NCBI GenBank assembly: GCA_964544885.1
Contig: CAZJDX010000001.1
Span: forward strand, 124,001-188,000
DNA from: QQVM01 sp964544885
Lineage (GTDB): Bacteria; Bacteroidota; Bacteroidia; AKYH767-A; 2013-40CM-41-45
Direction of reading: 5' to 3'
Length of the DNA: 64,000 bases
Under the pieces are notes generated by a model. The model saw only the letters and a program-made list of their open reading frames with translations. It was not told the DNA's origin and did no database searches. The translations under genes were made by a program, and so were the position numbers. Below, in pieces: positions 52,690-62,289 of the stretch; the first letter of the stretch is position 1; every line of letters starts with the position of its first letter.

Positions 52690-53052
52690 TTATTTCCTGA
52701 GAATCTTTTCCATCGCTTTTCCTTTCGCCAGTTCGTCCACCAGTTTATCCAGATAGCGTACCTGTTGAGTCAGTGGATTTTCTATCTCCTCCACCCGGTA
52801 ACCACAGATAAGTCCTGTGATGAGATGGGCATTGGGATTTAATCTGGCTTTTTTAAAAAAAGTCTCGAATGTGGCTTTCTGATCCATCAGCTCCTTAAGC
52901 TTCTTTTTATCAAAACCAGTCAACCACTCTATTACCTGATGCAATTCATCTGCTGTTCTTCCTTTTCTCTCAACTTTTGTTATATAATGCGGATACACAC
53001 TAACAAATGTCATATTCGCGATCCGCTCATTATGTTCAGGTGTTGCTTTCAT
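52690..53052 (-). CDS. DUF2200 family protein
   Basis: A 120-residue protein matching DUF2200: MTFVSVYPHYITKVERKGRT, WLTGFDKKKL, FFKKARLNPNAHLITGLICG, RVEEIENPLTQQVRYLDKLV and the end DELAKGKAMEKIL. Members are small cytoplasmic proteins of unknown function found across bacteria. ATG 53052 is used. It stands alone on the minus strand. Confidence 0.88.
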   Translation of the reverse strand: MKATPEHNERIANMTFVSVYPHYITKVERKGRTADELHQVIEWLTGFDKKKLKELMDQKATFETFFKKARLNPNAHLITGLICGYRVEEIENPLTQQVRYLDKLVDELAKGKAMEKILRK

Positions 53053-53251
53053 TCTTTCTCTCTATGAAATATTTTCAAACGCATTGTGGTGACCGAATCC
53101 GAAAATACAATTTTTATCCATTGTCTCACAGGATAATTTCGTCCTATTAAGACTTTGGCTTATCGGTATCCGAATCCGTGTAATAAAAACGTGATTGAAC
53201 AATAGTGATGCTGACTGAAGAAACAGCTACAAAATTAATAACATATCGCTT

Positions 53252-54103
53252 TTACAAGCTTTTCAAAATATCCCTGACCTGTCCGACATAGCCTCCTCCA
53301 AATAATCGTGCATGGACCAGTAAAGGATACAAATTGTACACGTCGATCCTTTCCTCAAAACCGGGCTGTAAAGGATTTTCTTCTTTGTAAGCATCGAAAA
53401 ATTCCCGTGGAAATCCTCCAAACAACTTCGTCATAGCCAGGTCGGTCTCCCTGTGTCCATAATACACCGCCGGATCAATCAGACAGGCCTCACCGTAAGA
53501 ATCCGTGATTATATTTCCGCTCCAAAGATCACCATGCAGCAAGGCTGGTGCTTCAAGCGGAATTCTTTCCCGCAGCGTATTCTCAATTTTATCTGCAGAT
53601 GATGAGCTTATAAATTCTCCGAATGGTTTTAAGCGTTCCTCCACGAAAAACGTAACCCAGTCCTCGTGCTTTCGGTTTGATTGCCGGAGTGAGCCTATAT
53701 AATTATCCTGCTCAAGTCCATACTTTTCCGAACTGCAACGGTGCAGGTCGGCCAGCCGCCTTCCCGCATCTTCCCAATAGTCTTTTCTCTTTTTTCCGGG
53801 CTCAATAAATTCAAGAAGTATATAGGAATCATTTCCAAAATGACCGGTTCCCAGTACATGAGGCACATTTACCGAACGGCTTTCTCTCAGTAGCTGAAGT
53901 CCGGCAGCTTCCGCTTCAAACATTCCGGGGAACAGATCTCTCCGGTTATATTTCAGAAATATTTTATCAGAATCCGATTGAAGGCAATACGCATGATTAA
54001 TACAACCACCGCTTACAGGGTAATGCTTTTCAATGCTGAAAGTACTTCCGGTAAACTCTTTCAGTTTTTCTTCAAGATGCCGGGCAAAACCGGAATGGAT
54101 CAT
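53252..54103 (-). CDS. Fructosamine kinase family protein
   Basis: Protein-kinase-like fold enzyme of 283 residues that phosphorylates fructosamines or ribulosamines so that glycated amines can be released. Seen: VSGGCINHAYCL (glycine-rich loop region), IFLKYNRRD (ATP-binding Lys), LLHGDLWSGNII (catalytic Asp) and LIDPAVYYGHRETDLAM (metal-binding Asp). Length is normal. Its start codon overlaps the stop of the methyltransferase gene (4 bases), so the two are translationally coupled. A link to glycated lipids or proteins is speculative. Confidence 0.88.
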   Translation of the reverse strand: MIHSGFARHLEEKLKEFTGSTFSIEKHYPVSGGCINHAYCLQSDSDKIFLKYNRRDLFPGMFEAEAAGLQLLRESRSVNVPHVLGTGHFGNDSYILLEFIEPGKKRKDYWEDAGRRLADLHRCSSEKYGLEQDNYIGSLRQSNRKHEDWVTFFVEERLKPFGEFISSSSADKIENTLRERIPLEAPALLHGDLWSGNIITDSYGEACLIDPAVYYGHRETDLAMTKLFGGFPREFFDAYKEENPLQPGFEERIDVYNLYPLLVHARLFGGGYVGQVRDILKSL

Positions 54104-55065
54104 TCTCTTCTCAGGATAAGAAACAGGTCTGAGCCGTTATCGTCTTCGCGGTACTGATCCCACTCTTCACCGGCTTTTCGCATAAGCCAGGTTCTGAGCG
54201 GAATGGCGAACCAGAAAAATAATATAAAACAGAAAGCCTGCACCACCCTTTTAAGGAAATAATATTTCCCTTTGTCAGCCGGTTCAAAAGCGGATGCGGT
54301 AAAAAAAGCAAACCATAACAACTTCAGTCGAAGTAATTTTCCGCTTAAGTACAGGAAGGATGAAAAGTTTTTCGCACGGAGCGGATTAGCAATATTAACA
54401 ACCAGTTTAAGATTGCTTTCAGCAATCCATTTCATCGCACCGTAATACTGATTCGCAAAATATTTCTTCCATGCATGAAATCCTTGCGGGGTAAATAGCT
54501 GCTCCGCATCCGATGCTGACAAGCGCTGCATGTGGGCAGGATCTTCAAAAAAGAATTTCCCCGTCTTCTCATCTATCCCGTTTTTTCTGTGCGAGGCGAG
54601 CTTGTGCTCCAGACTTCCCTGATGATTACAGGGCAAGCTGTGAAGCATCACGCACGCAGGCGCGGCAAAACTGCACATCTCTTTCGCCGTGATCTTATAA
54701 TCAAAAGTATGCTCAAGCACATGATGCGAATGGATGAAATCAAATTTCAGACCGCTGAATCTTGAGTCATTCAATAGAAAAAAGTTTATCTCCCGGCTGT
54801 GCTTTGCGGCATACCTGACCGCTTCTGCACTGATATCGCAACCGTATATATCCCAGCCCGGAAGGGCTTCTTTCAACACCTCCGTGAAAATTCCTCTCCC
54901 GCAACCAAAATCAAGGGCTTTGCCCCGGGGTCCGAAATTCAATTCCCGGATAAGCTGCAGCAGTCTTTGCTTTTCAAATGCAGACCAATGACCCATATAT
55001 CCGTGGATATAGCGTTGCTCATAGAATTCTTCAGATTCCTTTCGCTGACTCAGGTCTTTTTGCAT
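54100..55065 (-). CDS. SAM-dependent methyltransferase with C-terminal membrane region
   Basis: The 321-residue protein has a class I methyltransferase domain: GKALDFGCGRGIFTEV (motif I, about 52-67), YGCDISAEAVRYA (acidic strand 2) and FIHSHHVLEHTFDY (motif IV-like), followed after about residue 225 by two hydrophobic segments (AFCFILFFWFAIPLRTW the clearest) that would anchor it in the inner membrane. Such proteins modify lipids or glycans. TTG 55098 is rejected in favour of ATG 55065 (MQKDLSQRKESEEF). It overlaps the fructosamine kinase gene by 4 bases. Confidence 0.8.
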   Translation of the reverse strand: MQKDLSQRKESEEFYEQRYIHGYMGHWSAFEKQRLLQLIRELNFGPRGKALDFGCGRGIFTEVLKEALPGWDIYGCDISAEAVRYAAKHSREINFFLLNDSRFSGLKFDFIHSHHVLEHTFDYKITAKEMCSFAAPACVMLHSLPCNHQGSLEHKLASHRKNGIDEKTGKFFFEDPAHMQRLSASDAEQLFTPQGFHAWKKYFANQYYGAMKWIAESNLKLVVNIANPLRAKNFSSFLYLSGKLLRLKLLWFAFFTASAFEPADKGKYYFLKRVVQAFCFILFFWFAIPLRTWLMRKAGEEWDQYREDDNGSDLFLILRRE

Positions 55066-55133
55066 GACGGATGCTAAATAAACGAAAAGCATCGACAATC
55101 GCCACCTGAAAATTCAGAAAGTTCAGCTCAGCG

Positions 55134-57755
55134 TCATTTGATATTCAAAGCGCAGGATGTCTTGTGTCTCCTTACATTTCCATCCATGTCGAAAGTTTCC
55201 GTCAGGATCACATAGATACCGCATTCGTTCAGTTGACCGTCATCGTTCAAGCCATCCCAAATCGTTATGAATTGATCGCCAATGAGCGCCTGACCCGTAA
55301 GTTCACGTACCCGTCTTCCTTTCATATCGTAAACCAGGACCCGTACGATGCTTTGTTTTCCGGCTTGCCGGATACTCACGGAAAGAAAGTCATTGTACCC
55401 GTCATTATCCGGAGAGAAGACCTTTGGCTCCACCTGTATTCCATCCGTTAATTCGGGATTTTCCCATCCCCTCGAATTTTTCCGGCCGGGAGTGGCAAAA
55501 CCTTCAGATGATGAGGCGCTGTGCCAGTTGTCTGACGCTGTGCCCGCCAGTTCCGGACTTAAGCGTTCCAGTGAAACACCTTTGGTTTCGGTCAGCAGTG
55601 GGAAATGCTGATCTTCTGAATAACTGAGCTGATCCATGACTCTTGCCATAGAATCATATAGCAAGACCATGCCTTCAGTTGTATTAAAATCCGGAAAGTC
55701 CTTTACACTGATCATCGCTGCGGGTCCGCCGGAATCATAACGATCAAGGATATCCGAACTTTTTGGAGAGAAGATAAGGTATTCCTCCGGGAACAAGAGG
55801 AGATTCATATCACTCAGACTGATACTGCCTTGTGCCATGCCCGGATCGTCGAAAGGCGCCTCCGCAATTCTCCACTTCTTCAGATCAAGAACTTTCTTCG
55901 ACCTGTTATAGAGTTCCGCGAAATCAACGCCTCCGGTCAGCGGATCGAAAAGGATTTCATTGATCACCACATCTGCGCTGTCATGTGGTTCCGGTTTAGC
56001 GAATCGGGTAAATCCGGTATTGTCTATGCTGTTACCGGGACAATCTGTTAATGAAATTCCTGTACTCAGGCGATATATCCTGTCGTCCAGTTCAAAGGGC
56101 AGCCTGATTATGAATTGTGCCGGATCTTCCGTCGCCATTACTGTATCGGGATTTACTCCGGAGAGACTTTCGCTACTGATCATGTATTGGTACTTATCAA
56201 AGACATGAGCATCATCCATCCTTTCACTGAAACCGATGAGCACACTGATCGAATCCAGAGGCGCCGCGCGAAGCAAAGTGGGTCTTACGAGATCGCGGTA
56301 TGTTCCCGGTCTGCTGCCTGCCTGTCCCGGAGTCCCTCCGGCTGCCGAGGCCGAAGCCATCCAGTTCATCGGGTCAGGACACAGAAATGAAGTATCGATT
56401 CTTTCAAGGCTCCATCCTCCGTCATCCTTACTTCCATCCCGGTAAGTTTCGTTTGAAAAAAACATTTCATCCATGAGAAGGCCTTGCTCATTCCGCAACT
56501 GCACATGATCCCCTGCATCGTTATTGAGCACAGGAAAAGAAGCCAGTCCAATGCATGGGCCATAGGCTTCAAGGGCTGAACAAGCTGCCTGGCTGCACAA
56601 CACAACATAGGAGCCCGGATGCAGGGTATAAGAAGGTATGAGCTCCTGCGAAGCCGCGTCGCTGAAGGTCCAGTCTTTAAGTGATATGGCCTGAGATGTA
56701 AGGTTCAGGAGTTCCACATACTCAAATACCGGCAAGGCGCCGGATGAAGAGGGTTCAAACATGATTTCAGTGAATATGACATCGTGCATTTGTGTCTGGA
56801 CCGGCGGATAATAAGCGAATGGGAAATCCGGACCATTTATGACAGGGTTTGATGAGACATCGGTGAGGCCCTGAACTGTCAAGAGGTATTGTACAGCCGG
56901 TGTGAAGGGTGTTGAAAAACTCAGTTGAACTCTGCTCGCGTCTCCGGCTAGAGGTCCGGCGAGAACAGGATTTATTGAACCGGGAACAAGAGTATAATGT
57001 GAGCCTTGTGTAATACTGAAGGGATCCATTGCTTCGGAAAACTGTAATTCGAGTTCATTCGCTGTTATGGCGGTGATTGTCAATAGTTGTGGAGAAACCG
57101 TATCCCGGATAAGGGGCCCGGCATAAAAATCATCGAAGTAAAAATTAGTACGGTTTCCGCTTGTATACTCACAGAGTATTCCCAGATAAGGTGATGAGGT
57201 GTACATGGCTTCCGCGCCATAGGTTTCGAGGACATAGTTGGTTCCTCCGCTATAGTCGATGAATAATTTCCAAAGGCCGATCGCGTCTCTTGTCACTCTG
57301 ATTGAGATCGCAAAAGAAGAAGCAATAGCGCCATTCGTGGCCCGGCAAACAGATACAGGAGTTGTGCCGTCCTGCCTGAATAATTCCACGGCATCGTCAG
57401 TCAATGACTCACCGAACTGAAGGTAATAACCATTCAAGGGAGCGTCCAGATCAGGCTGATCGGATACAAGGTAAATTCTGCCATAATTTCCTGAAGACGG
57501 TGAAAAATTCTGCCTTATAAAAAATCTCCACTCCAGATCCATAGACAGATCAAGGTTGGTCTGGCTGGATATATGTGTCAGGCCGGCAGCGCCTGCATCC
57601 AGTTGAAGCTGGCCCTGGCTGTTCACCTGGAATGAAGCTGTGTCACCAAGCCAGGGAGGATTGTTGCCGATCTCTCCGTCATCGAATGAATCCTGCCATT
57701 GCGCGTTCACAATAGCGGACAGCAATAAAAAAAATATGGCGTGAAGAAATTTCAT
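55134..57755 (-). CDS. Large secreted lamin-tail-domain protein
   Basis: The 873-residue secreted protein has a signal peptide (MKFLHAIFFLLLSAIVNAQ). In order: an N-terminal lectin-like part (about 20-230), an Ig-like domain (TVSPQLLTITAITANELEL...), a lamin-tail domain (DVIFTEIMFEP to WSLERIDTS), another Ig-like domain, a second lamin-tail-like domain (DVVINEILFDPLTGGVDFAE) and a C-terminal FlgD/CHU-like domain (PKVFSPDNDGYNDFLSV, VLVYDMKGRRVRELTG, WDGLNDDGQL). That end marks T9SS-exported surface proteins of Bacteroidota. ATG 57755 is chosen because it begins the signal peptide; ATG 57806 would add 17 residues. Divergent from asd. Confidence 0.82.
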   Translation of the reverse strand: MKFLHAIFFLLLSAIVNAQWQDSFDDGEIGNNPPWLGDTASFQVNSQGQLQLDAGAAGLTHISSQTNLDLSMDLEWRFFIRQNFSPSSGNYGRIYLVSDQPDLDAPLNGYYLQFGESLTDDAVELFRQDGTTPVSVCRATNGAIASSFAISIRVTRDAIGLWKLFIDYSGGTNYVLETYGAEAMYTSSPYLGILCEYTSGNRTNFYFDDFYAGPLIRDTVSPQLLTITAITANELELQFSEAMDPFSITQGSHYTLVPGSINPVLAGPLAGDASRVQLSFSTPFTPAVQYLLTVQGLTDVSSNPVINGPDFPFAYYPPVQTQMHDVIFTEIMFEPSSSGALPVFEYVELLNLTSQAISLKDWTFSDAASQELIPSYTLHPGSYVVLCSQAACSALEAYGPCIGLASFPVLNNDAGDHVQLRNEQGLLMDEMFFSNETYRDGSKDDGGWSLERIDTSFLCPDPMNWMASASAAGGTPGQAGSRPGTYRDLVRPTLLRAAPLDSISVLIGFSERMDDAHVFDKYQYMISSESLSGVNPDTVMATEDPAQFIIRLPFELDDRIYRLSTGISLTDCPGNSIDNTGFTRFAKPEPHDSADVVINEILFDPLTGGVDFAELYNRSKKVLDLKKWRIAEAPFDDPGMAQGSISLSDMNLLLFPEEYLIFSPKSSDILDRYDSGGPAAMISVKDFPDFNTTEGMVLLYDSMARVMDQLSYSEDQHFPLLTETKGVSLERLSPELAGTASDNWHSASSSEGFATPGRKNSRGWENPELTDGIQVEPKVFSPDNDGYNDFLSVSIRQAGKQSIVRVLVYDMKGRRVRELTGQALIGDQFITIWDGLNDDGQLNECGIYVILTETFDMDGNVRRHKTSCALNIK

Positions 57756-57843
57756 GTCATCAATTGTCGTAAAATTGCAGTGCAATAATATCATGTCGAA
57801 ACTCAAACCTCAACCGCAGGTTTGAAGGTTTTTATCTTGTAAT

Positions 57844-58833
57844 ATGAAAGTAGCAGTAGCAGGAGCCACAGGAATGGTTGGCCAGGTGATGTTAAAAGTG
57901 TTGGAGGAAAGGAATTTTCCAGTCACGGAACTTCTGGCGGTCGCGACCGAGAGGTCTGTCGGAAAGGAAATTCCATTCCGCGGAAAGACCGTCAAGGTTA
58001 TCGGAATGGAAGAAGCCGTTCGGCAAAAACCTCACATAGCTCTGTTCTCCGCAGGAGGAAATACTTCTCTTGAATGGGCGCCGAAATTCGCGGCAGCAGG
58101 AACCACGGTTATTGATAATTCCTCCGCATGGCGAATGCATGAAGACAAAAAACTCGTTGTTCCCGAAATAAATGCGGATGTACTGGGAAGAGAAGATAAG
58201 ATCATAGCCAATCCCAATTGTTCCACCATTCAGATGGTGATGGCGCTCAATCCGCTTCATAAAAAATATGGAATACGAAGGATCGTTGTTTCCACTTACC
58301 AGTCGGTTTCCGGTACGGGTAAAAAAGCGGTTGAGCAGCTCATGAATGAACGAAAAGGAATTCAGGGTGAAATGGCATATAAGTACAGGATCGATCTGAA
58401 TGTATTGCCCCAGATAGACAGTTTCCTTGAAACAGGTTATACCAAAGAAGAAATGAAGATGCTCAATGAAACGCGCAAGATCATGCGGGCACCCTCCATT
58501 CGTCTGACAGCAACCACCGTAAGAGTACCTGTAAAAGGAGGGCACAGCGAAAGCGTAAATGTCGAATTCGAACATGACTTCAATATGGAGGATGTGAGGA
58601 GAATTCTTTCTTCGACACCAGGACTGGTTCTGGTTGATGACATCAACCATGCTCTCTATCCAATGCCTATTGATGCCGAAGGGAAGGACGAAGTCTTCGT
58701 AGGGCGACTCCGCAGGGATGAAAGCCAGGACAAGTCGCTAAATCTATGGATCGTTTCGGATAATCTGAGAAAAGGAGCCGCGACAAATGCAATACAGATA
58801 GCGGAATATCTTCTTGAAAAGAAGCTGATCTGA
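57844..58833 (+). CDS. asd: Aspartate-semialdehyde dehydrogenase
   Basis: Reduces aspartyl phosphate to aspartate semialdehyde, the branch point to lysine/diaminopimelate, threonine and methionine. Rossmann motif VAGATGMVG (5-13), nucleophile Cys126 in NPNCSTIQ, and the acid/base His in KGGHSESVNVEFEHD are all present. The 329-residue length is normal. A lysine riboswitch is not seen upstream. It is divergent from the lamin-tail gene across an 88-base intergenic region. Confidence 0.95.
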   Translation: MKVAVAGATGMVGQVMLKVLEERNFPVTELLAVATERSVGKEIPFRGKTVKVIGMEEAVRQKPHIALFSAGGNTSLEWAPKFAAAGTTVIDNSSAWRMHEDKKLVVPEINADVLGREDKIIANPNCSTIQMVMALNPLHKKYGIRRIVVSTYQSVSGTGKKAVEQLMNERKGIQGEMAYKYRIDLNVLPQIDSFLETGYTKEEMKMLNETRKIMRAPSIRLTATTVRVPVKGGHSESVNVEFEHDFNMEDVRRILSSTPGLVLVDDINHALYPMPIDAEGKDEVFVGRLRRDESQDKSLNLWIVSDNLRKGAATNAIQIAEYLLEKKLI

Positions 58834-58988
58834 ATTATCGGAAAGGGACAACGGGAAACAGAAACTTGCAGGGCCCGATCGGGTTTTTTATTCTCCTTTA
58901 TCAACACTATAGCGTGTAAATCCTGTTCCCGTCAAACTTAATCATCCGTTATTGCTCAGTATTTTTACCGGTACTGAAAAACAAGATC

Positions 58989-60215
58989 ATGATCGTAAGA
59001 ATTCTGACGGTGTCGTGTATCATGCTATGCCTGGCGGCATTCGCTGTAATGACTGTCAATCCCGAAGTAAAGATCCATTCCAACAGTCCTGAATTTGTAA
59101 ATCCGGGTGATGAATTCATGGTGAGGATCAGTATTGACAAAGGCTCGCTTTCAAGCGGAGCTACCTTGCAACAGGTTCTTCCGGAAGGATTCACCGCCTC
59201 TCCCATCGAAAACGAGAATGCGCAGTTCTTTTTTGAAAACCGGATGCTGCGATATGTCTGGGGAAATTTACCCGATAAAACAAGACTGGTGATCGCCTAC
59301 AAGATTAAAGTTCAGGAAAACGTCACAGGATTAAAAAAGATTGACGGACTTTTCATTTATGAGCAGAAGAACGGAACCGCCCAGCTTGAACTGCCTTCCG
59401 GAATTGTCCTTGTATCAAACGAGTATGCAGTGACGAATGCGGGAACAGCTTATACACAGACAGGGAACATGAAGATTAAAAAGTCCCTTGCTGTTAAGCC
59501 GGGTGATTCAGGAGAAAGCCTGAGAATGACTGTACATGTCAACCGTAATAACGAAAGTGGCTTTGCGTCCTGGACAGGGGAACTTCCTGAAGGCTATACG
59601 GTAGAGGTTAACCAGGCGGAAAACGCGGAGTTTTCTGTCAGCCCCTCAGGTGTTCACTTCGTATGGAAAAACATGCCTGAAGCAGAAGCCTGGTCATTTT
59701 CCTATACCCTCATTCCGGCTCCCGGCACTCCGTTGATTACCGGTTCTGACATTGACGGAATCATGGTTTATGGTTCAGAGGATAAAATCCTGACCTGTGT
59801 CGCCGTACCTGAACAACAGAATGAGAATCGCAGGGAGACCTATGCAAACAAATCCCTGAACAAAGAATCAAAAAATGAAACACAGCGTGTTCAGGCTAAG
59901 GAAGCGGTCAGGGAAGCAGAGCCGGTGCTGAACAGGAACGCTTATTACAAGGTGCAGATTGCCGCCACCAGAAACAGTCCGGTGCGGAATACGGAGTACT
60001 TCCAAAAAACCTATAAAATTTCCATCCCGGTAGACCTGAGCGAACAGGAAGGATGGCGAAAATACTGCATTGGCACTTTTTCAAGATATGAATCCGCCAA
60101 GAGTTTAGCCAGTGAAACAAGAAAACAAATTCCCGGCGCCTTTGTTGTTGCCTACCGTGATGGACACAGAATTCCTGTTGCTGAGTTGATGCAAAGTATG
60201 GCGCTAAGCCAGTAG
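58989..60215 (+). CDS. Secreted protein with two DUF11-like domains and a SPOR-like end
   Basis: The 408-residue protein has an N-terminal signal (MIVRILTVSCIMLCLAAFAV). Two similar beta-sandwich repeats follow (about 22-150 and 155-285), with paired stretches FVNPGDEFMVRISI / AVKPGDSGESLRMTV and VLPEGFTASPIENENAQF / ELPEGYTVEVNQAENAEF; then a Glu/Lys-rich linker and a SPOR-like domain (YYKVQIAATRNSP ... YCIGTFSRYESAKSL). SPOR domains bind denuded peptidoglycan, so the C terminus would anchor it to the wall. It follows asd after 155 bases. Confidence 0.7.
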   Translation: MIVRILTVSCIMLCLAAFAVMTVNPEVKIHSNSPEFVNPGDEFMVRISIDKGSLSSGATLQQVLPEGFTASPIENENAQFFFENRMLRYVWGNLPDKTRLVIAYKIKVQENVTGLKKIDGLFIYEQKNGTAQLELPSGIVLVSNEYAVTNAGTAYTQTGNMKIKKSLAVKPGDSGESLRMTVHVNRNNESGFASWTGELPEGYTVEVNQAENAEFSVSPSGVHFVWKNMPEAEAWSFSYTLIPAPGTPLITGSDIDGIMVYGSEDKILTCVAVPEQQNENRRETYANKSLNKESKNETQRVQAKEAVREAEPVLNRNAYYKVQIAATRNSPVRNTEYFQKTYKISIPVDLSEQEGWRKYCIGTFSRYESAKSLASETRKQIPGAFVVAYRDGHRIPVAELMQSMALSQ

Positions 60216-60243
60216 GAAACAAATTCAATAATTTTTGATTTGA

Positions 60244-62145
60244 TCAGTACGCCCTCTCATTAATCCCTTCAACATAATTAATGAAGGCCTTGCTTACTAC
60301 CCTGTTTCCGCCGGGTGTTGGATAGTTTCCTGAGAAATACCAGTCGCCCCGGTGGTTCGGACAGGCGCTGTGAAGATCTTCGATCTTCTGAAAAATAACT
60401 TTCAGTTCCGATTTGAAATCCTCCGGCCGTACCATCGCGGCGATCCTGTCGCTGATCTGCTCAGCAGTGAAGGGCTGATAGATCATCCTGACAAAATTTT
60501 TCATTTCATCCACTCCTTTATCCAGCTGTTCTTTGCACCTTTCATATACCTCATCAATGATATGCTCCTGATTTGTTTCTTCCAGCAGGCTTATCGCGGC
60601 CCTGAAAGCCACCAGATCGCCGATCTTTGCCATATCAATTCCATAACAATCAGGATAACGTATCTGCGGAGCGGATGAAACAATGACGATCTTTCTTGGA
60701 TTCAAACGGTCAAGCATTCTGAGAATGGAATTTTTGAGTGTCGTACCTCTTACGATCGAATCATCAATTACCACGAGATTATCAATCCCTTTACGGATCG
60801 TTCCATAGGTAATATCATAGACGTGTGTGACAAGATCGCTCCTGTCCTCATCGTTGGTAATGAAAGTACGCAGCTTCGCATCCTTGATGGCTATCTTTTC
60901 TATTCTTGGCCTTATGGAAAGAATTTCATTAATGGCTTCATCATTCAAAGCGGATCCGAGTGCTTTTATCTTTCTCTTCTTCACATCCCGGAGGTAATCT
61001 TCCATTCCATGGAACATTCCGTAAAAAGCCACCTCGGCCGTGTTGGGAATAAAAGAAAACACCGTATTGCGCAGGTCATAATCGATCGCCTGCAAAGTAG
61101 ATTGACAAAGCAGTCTCCCCAGTTCCTTCCTTTCGCAGTAAATGTCCGCATCGCTGCCTCTTGAAAAGTATATTCTCTCAAACGAACAGCTCAGTTTCTG
61201 AGTGGGCTCCTTGATCATCTGTTCGGAAATTTTTCCGTTCTTGTTAATGATGAGAGCGTGACCGGGCCGTATCTCACGTATACTCTCAAGGGGTACGTTG
61301 AATGCTGTCTGGATAGCCGGTCGCTCGGAAGTTACCACCGCCACTTCTTCGTCCTGATAATAAAACGCGGGACGAATGCCTGCCGGATCACGAAGAACAA
61401 AGGCATCTCCGTGCCCGATCATTCCGGCAATGGTATACCCTCCGTCCCAGTTTTTTGATGAACGCTTCAATACCTCCGCGACATCCAGGTGTTCCGCGAT
61501 GAGCGGACTGATCTCCTGTTTGCTGTTACCCAGTTCCTTGAATTTATAATAAAGCCGGTCATTCTCTTCGTCAAGAAAATGACCGATGTTTTCCATAACG
61601 GTAATAGTATCCGTTTTTTCCTTTGGATGCTGACCGATACTGATGAGATTTCTGAACAACTCATCCACATTGGTCATGTTAAAATTTCCGGCGACAACCA
61701 GGTTGCGTGTCATCCAGTTATTCTGACGAAGGAATGGATGGCAGGCTTCGATGCTGTTACCGCCATAGGTTCCGTAGCGAAGGTGACCAAGCCATAATTC
61801 ACCGGTGAATGCCACGTTCTGCTTCAGCCAGTTCGTATCCGACAGCTGCTTAGGAGACTGGCTCTTTACCTCTTCGTACTTTGAATTGATCCGTGCAAAT
61901 ATATCGGCAATAGGCTGTGAATCATTCGAGCGGTAACGGCTGATATAGCGGGTTCCGGGTTCCATATCAATTTTGATATTGGCTACCCCCGCTCCATCCT
62001 GGCCTCTGTTGTGTTGCTTCTCCATGAGCAGGTACAGTTTGTTTGTACCATAAAATGCCGTACCATATTTTTTCTGGTAATAGGAAAGCGGCTTGAGGAG
62101 GCGAATCATTGCGATTCCGCACTCGTGCTGGAGAATATCCGACAT
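60244..62145 (-). CDS. purF: Amidophosphoribosyltransferase, long Bacteroidota form
   Basis: First committed step of purine synthesis: PRPP plus glutamine gives phosphoribosylamine. The glutaminase half has its N-terminal Cys at position 9 (HECGIAMIRL), implying removal of a short propeptide, then HNRGQDGAGVA and GHLRYGTYGG. The PRTase half has the PRPP loop NLVVIDDSIVRGTTLKNSI. At 633 residues it is longer than the ~500-residue E. coli PurF, with inserted segments between the halves, a form known in Bacteroidota. ATG 62145 (MSDILQHEC) is preferred over TTG 62154. A second PurF elsewhere in the genome is possible. Confidence 0.88.
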   Translation of the reverse strand: MSDILQHECGIAMIRLLKPLSYYQKKYGTAFYGTNKLYLLMEKQHNRGQDGAGVANIKIDMEPGTRYISRYRSNDSQPIADIFARINSKYEEVKSQSPKQLSDTNWLKQNVAFTGELWLGHLRYGTYGGNSIEACHPFLRQNNWMTRNLVVAGNFNMTNVDELFRNLISIGQHPKEKTDTITVMENIGHFLDEENDRLYYKFKELGNSKQEISPLIAEHLDVAEVLKRSSKNWDGGYTIAGMIGHGDAFVLRDPAGIRPAFYYQDEEVAVVTSERPAIQTAFNVPLESIREIRPGHALIINKNGKISEQMIKEPTQKLSCSFERIYFSRGSDADIYCERKELGRLLCQSTLQAIDYDLRNTVFSFIPNTAEVAFYGMFHGMEDYLRDVKKRKIKALGSALNDEAINEILSIRPRIEKIAIKDAKLRTFITNDEDRSDLVTHVYDITYGTIRKGIDNLVVIDDSIVRGTTLKNSILRMLDRLNPRKIVIVSSAPQIRYPDCYGIDMAKIGDLVAFRAAISLLEETNQEHIIDEVYERCKEQLDKGVDEMKNFVRMIYQPFTAEQISDRIAAMVRPEDFKSELKVIFQKIEDLHSACPNHRGDWYFSGNYPTPGGNRVVSKAFINYVEGINERAY

Positions 62146-62289
62146 GCCCTGCAAAGATACGCTTTTCAGAAATAAAAATCTCTGATTGTTCCCGACCTGT
62201 CCGGTTCTGATGAGGCTGTTCCGGCCACAAAGGAATGCCGGATTTGCTCTTAAAAGAGGAAAATGCCCTTATATCCGGTATTCCGGGGC

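Noticed and set aside
58871..58890. Terminator after asd (CCCGATCGGG then a T-run)
   Set aside because: The palindrome allows only a 3-bp stem with a 4-nt loop, too weak to call even though a T-run follows.
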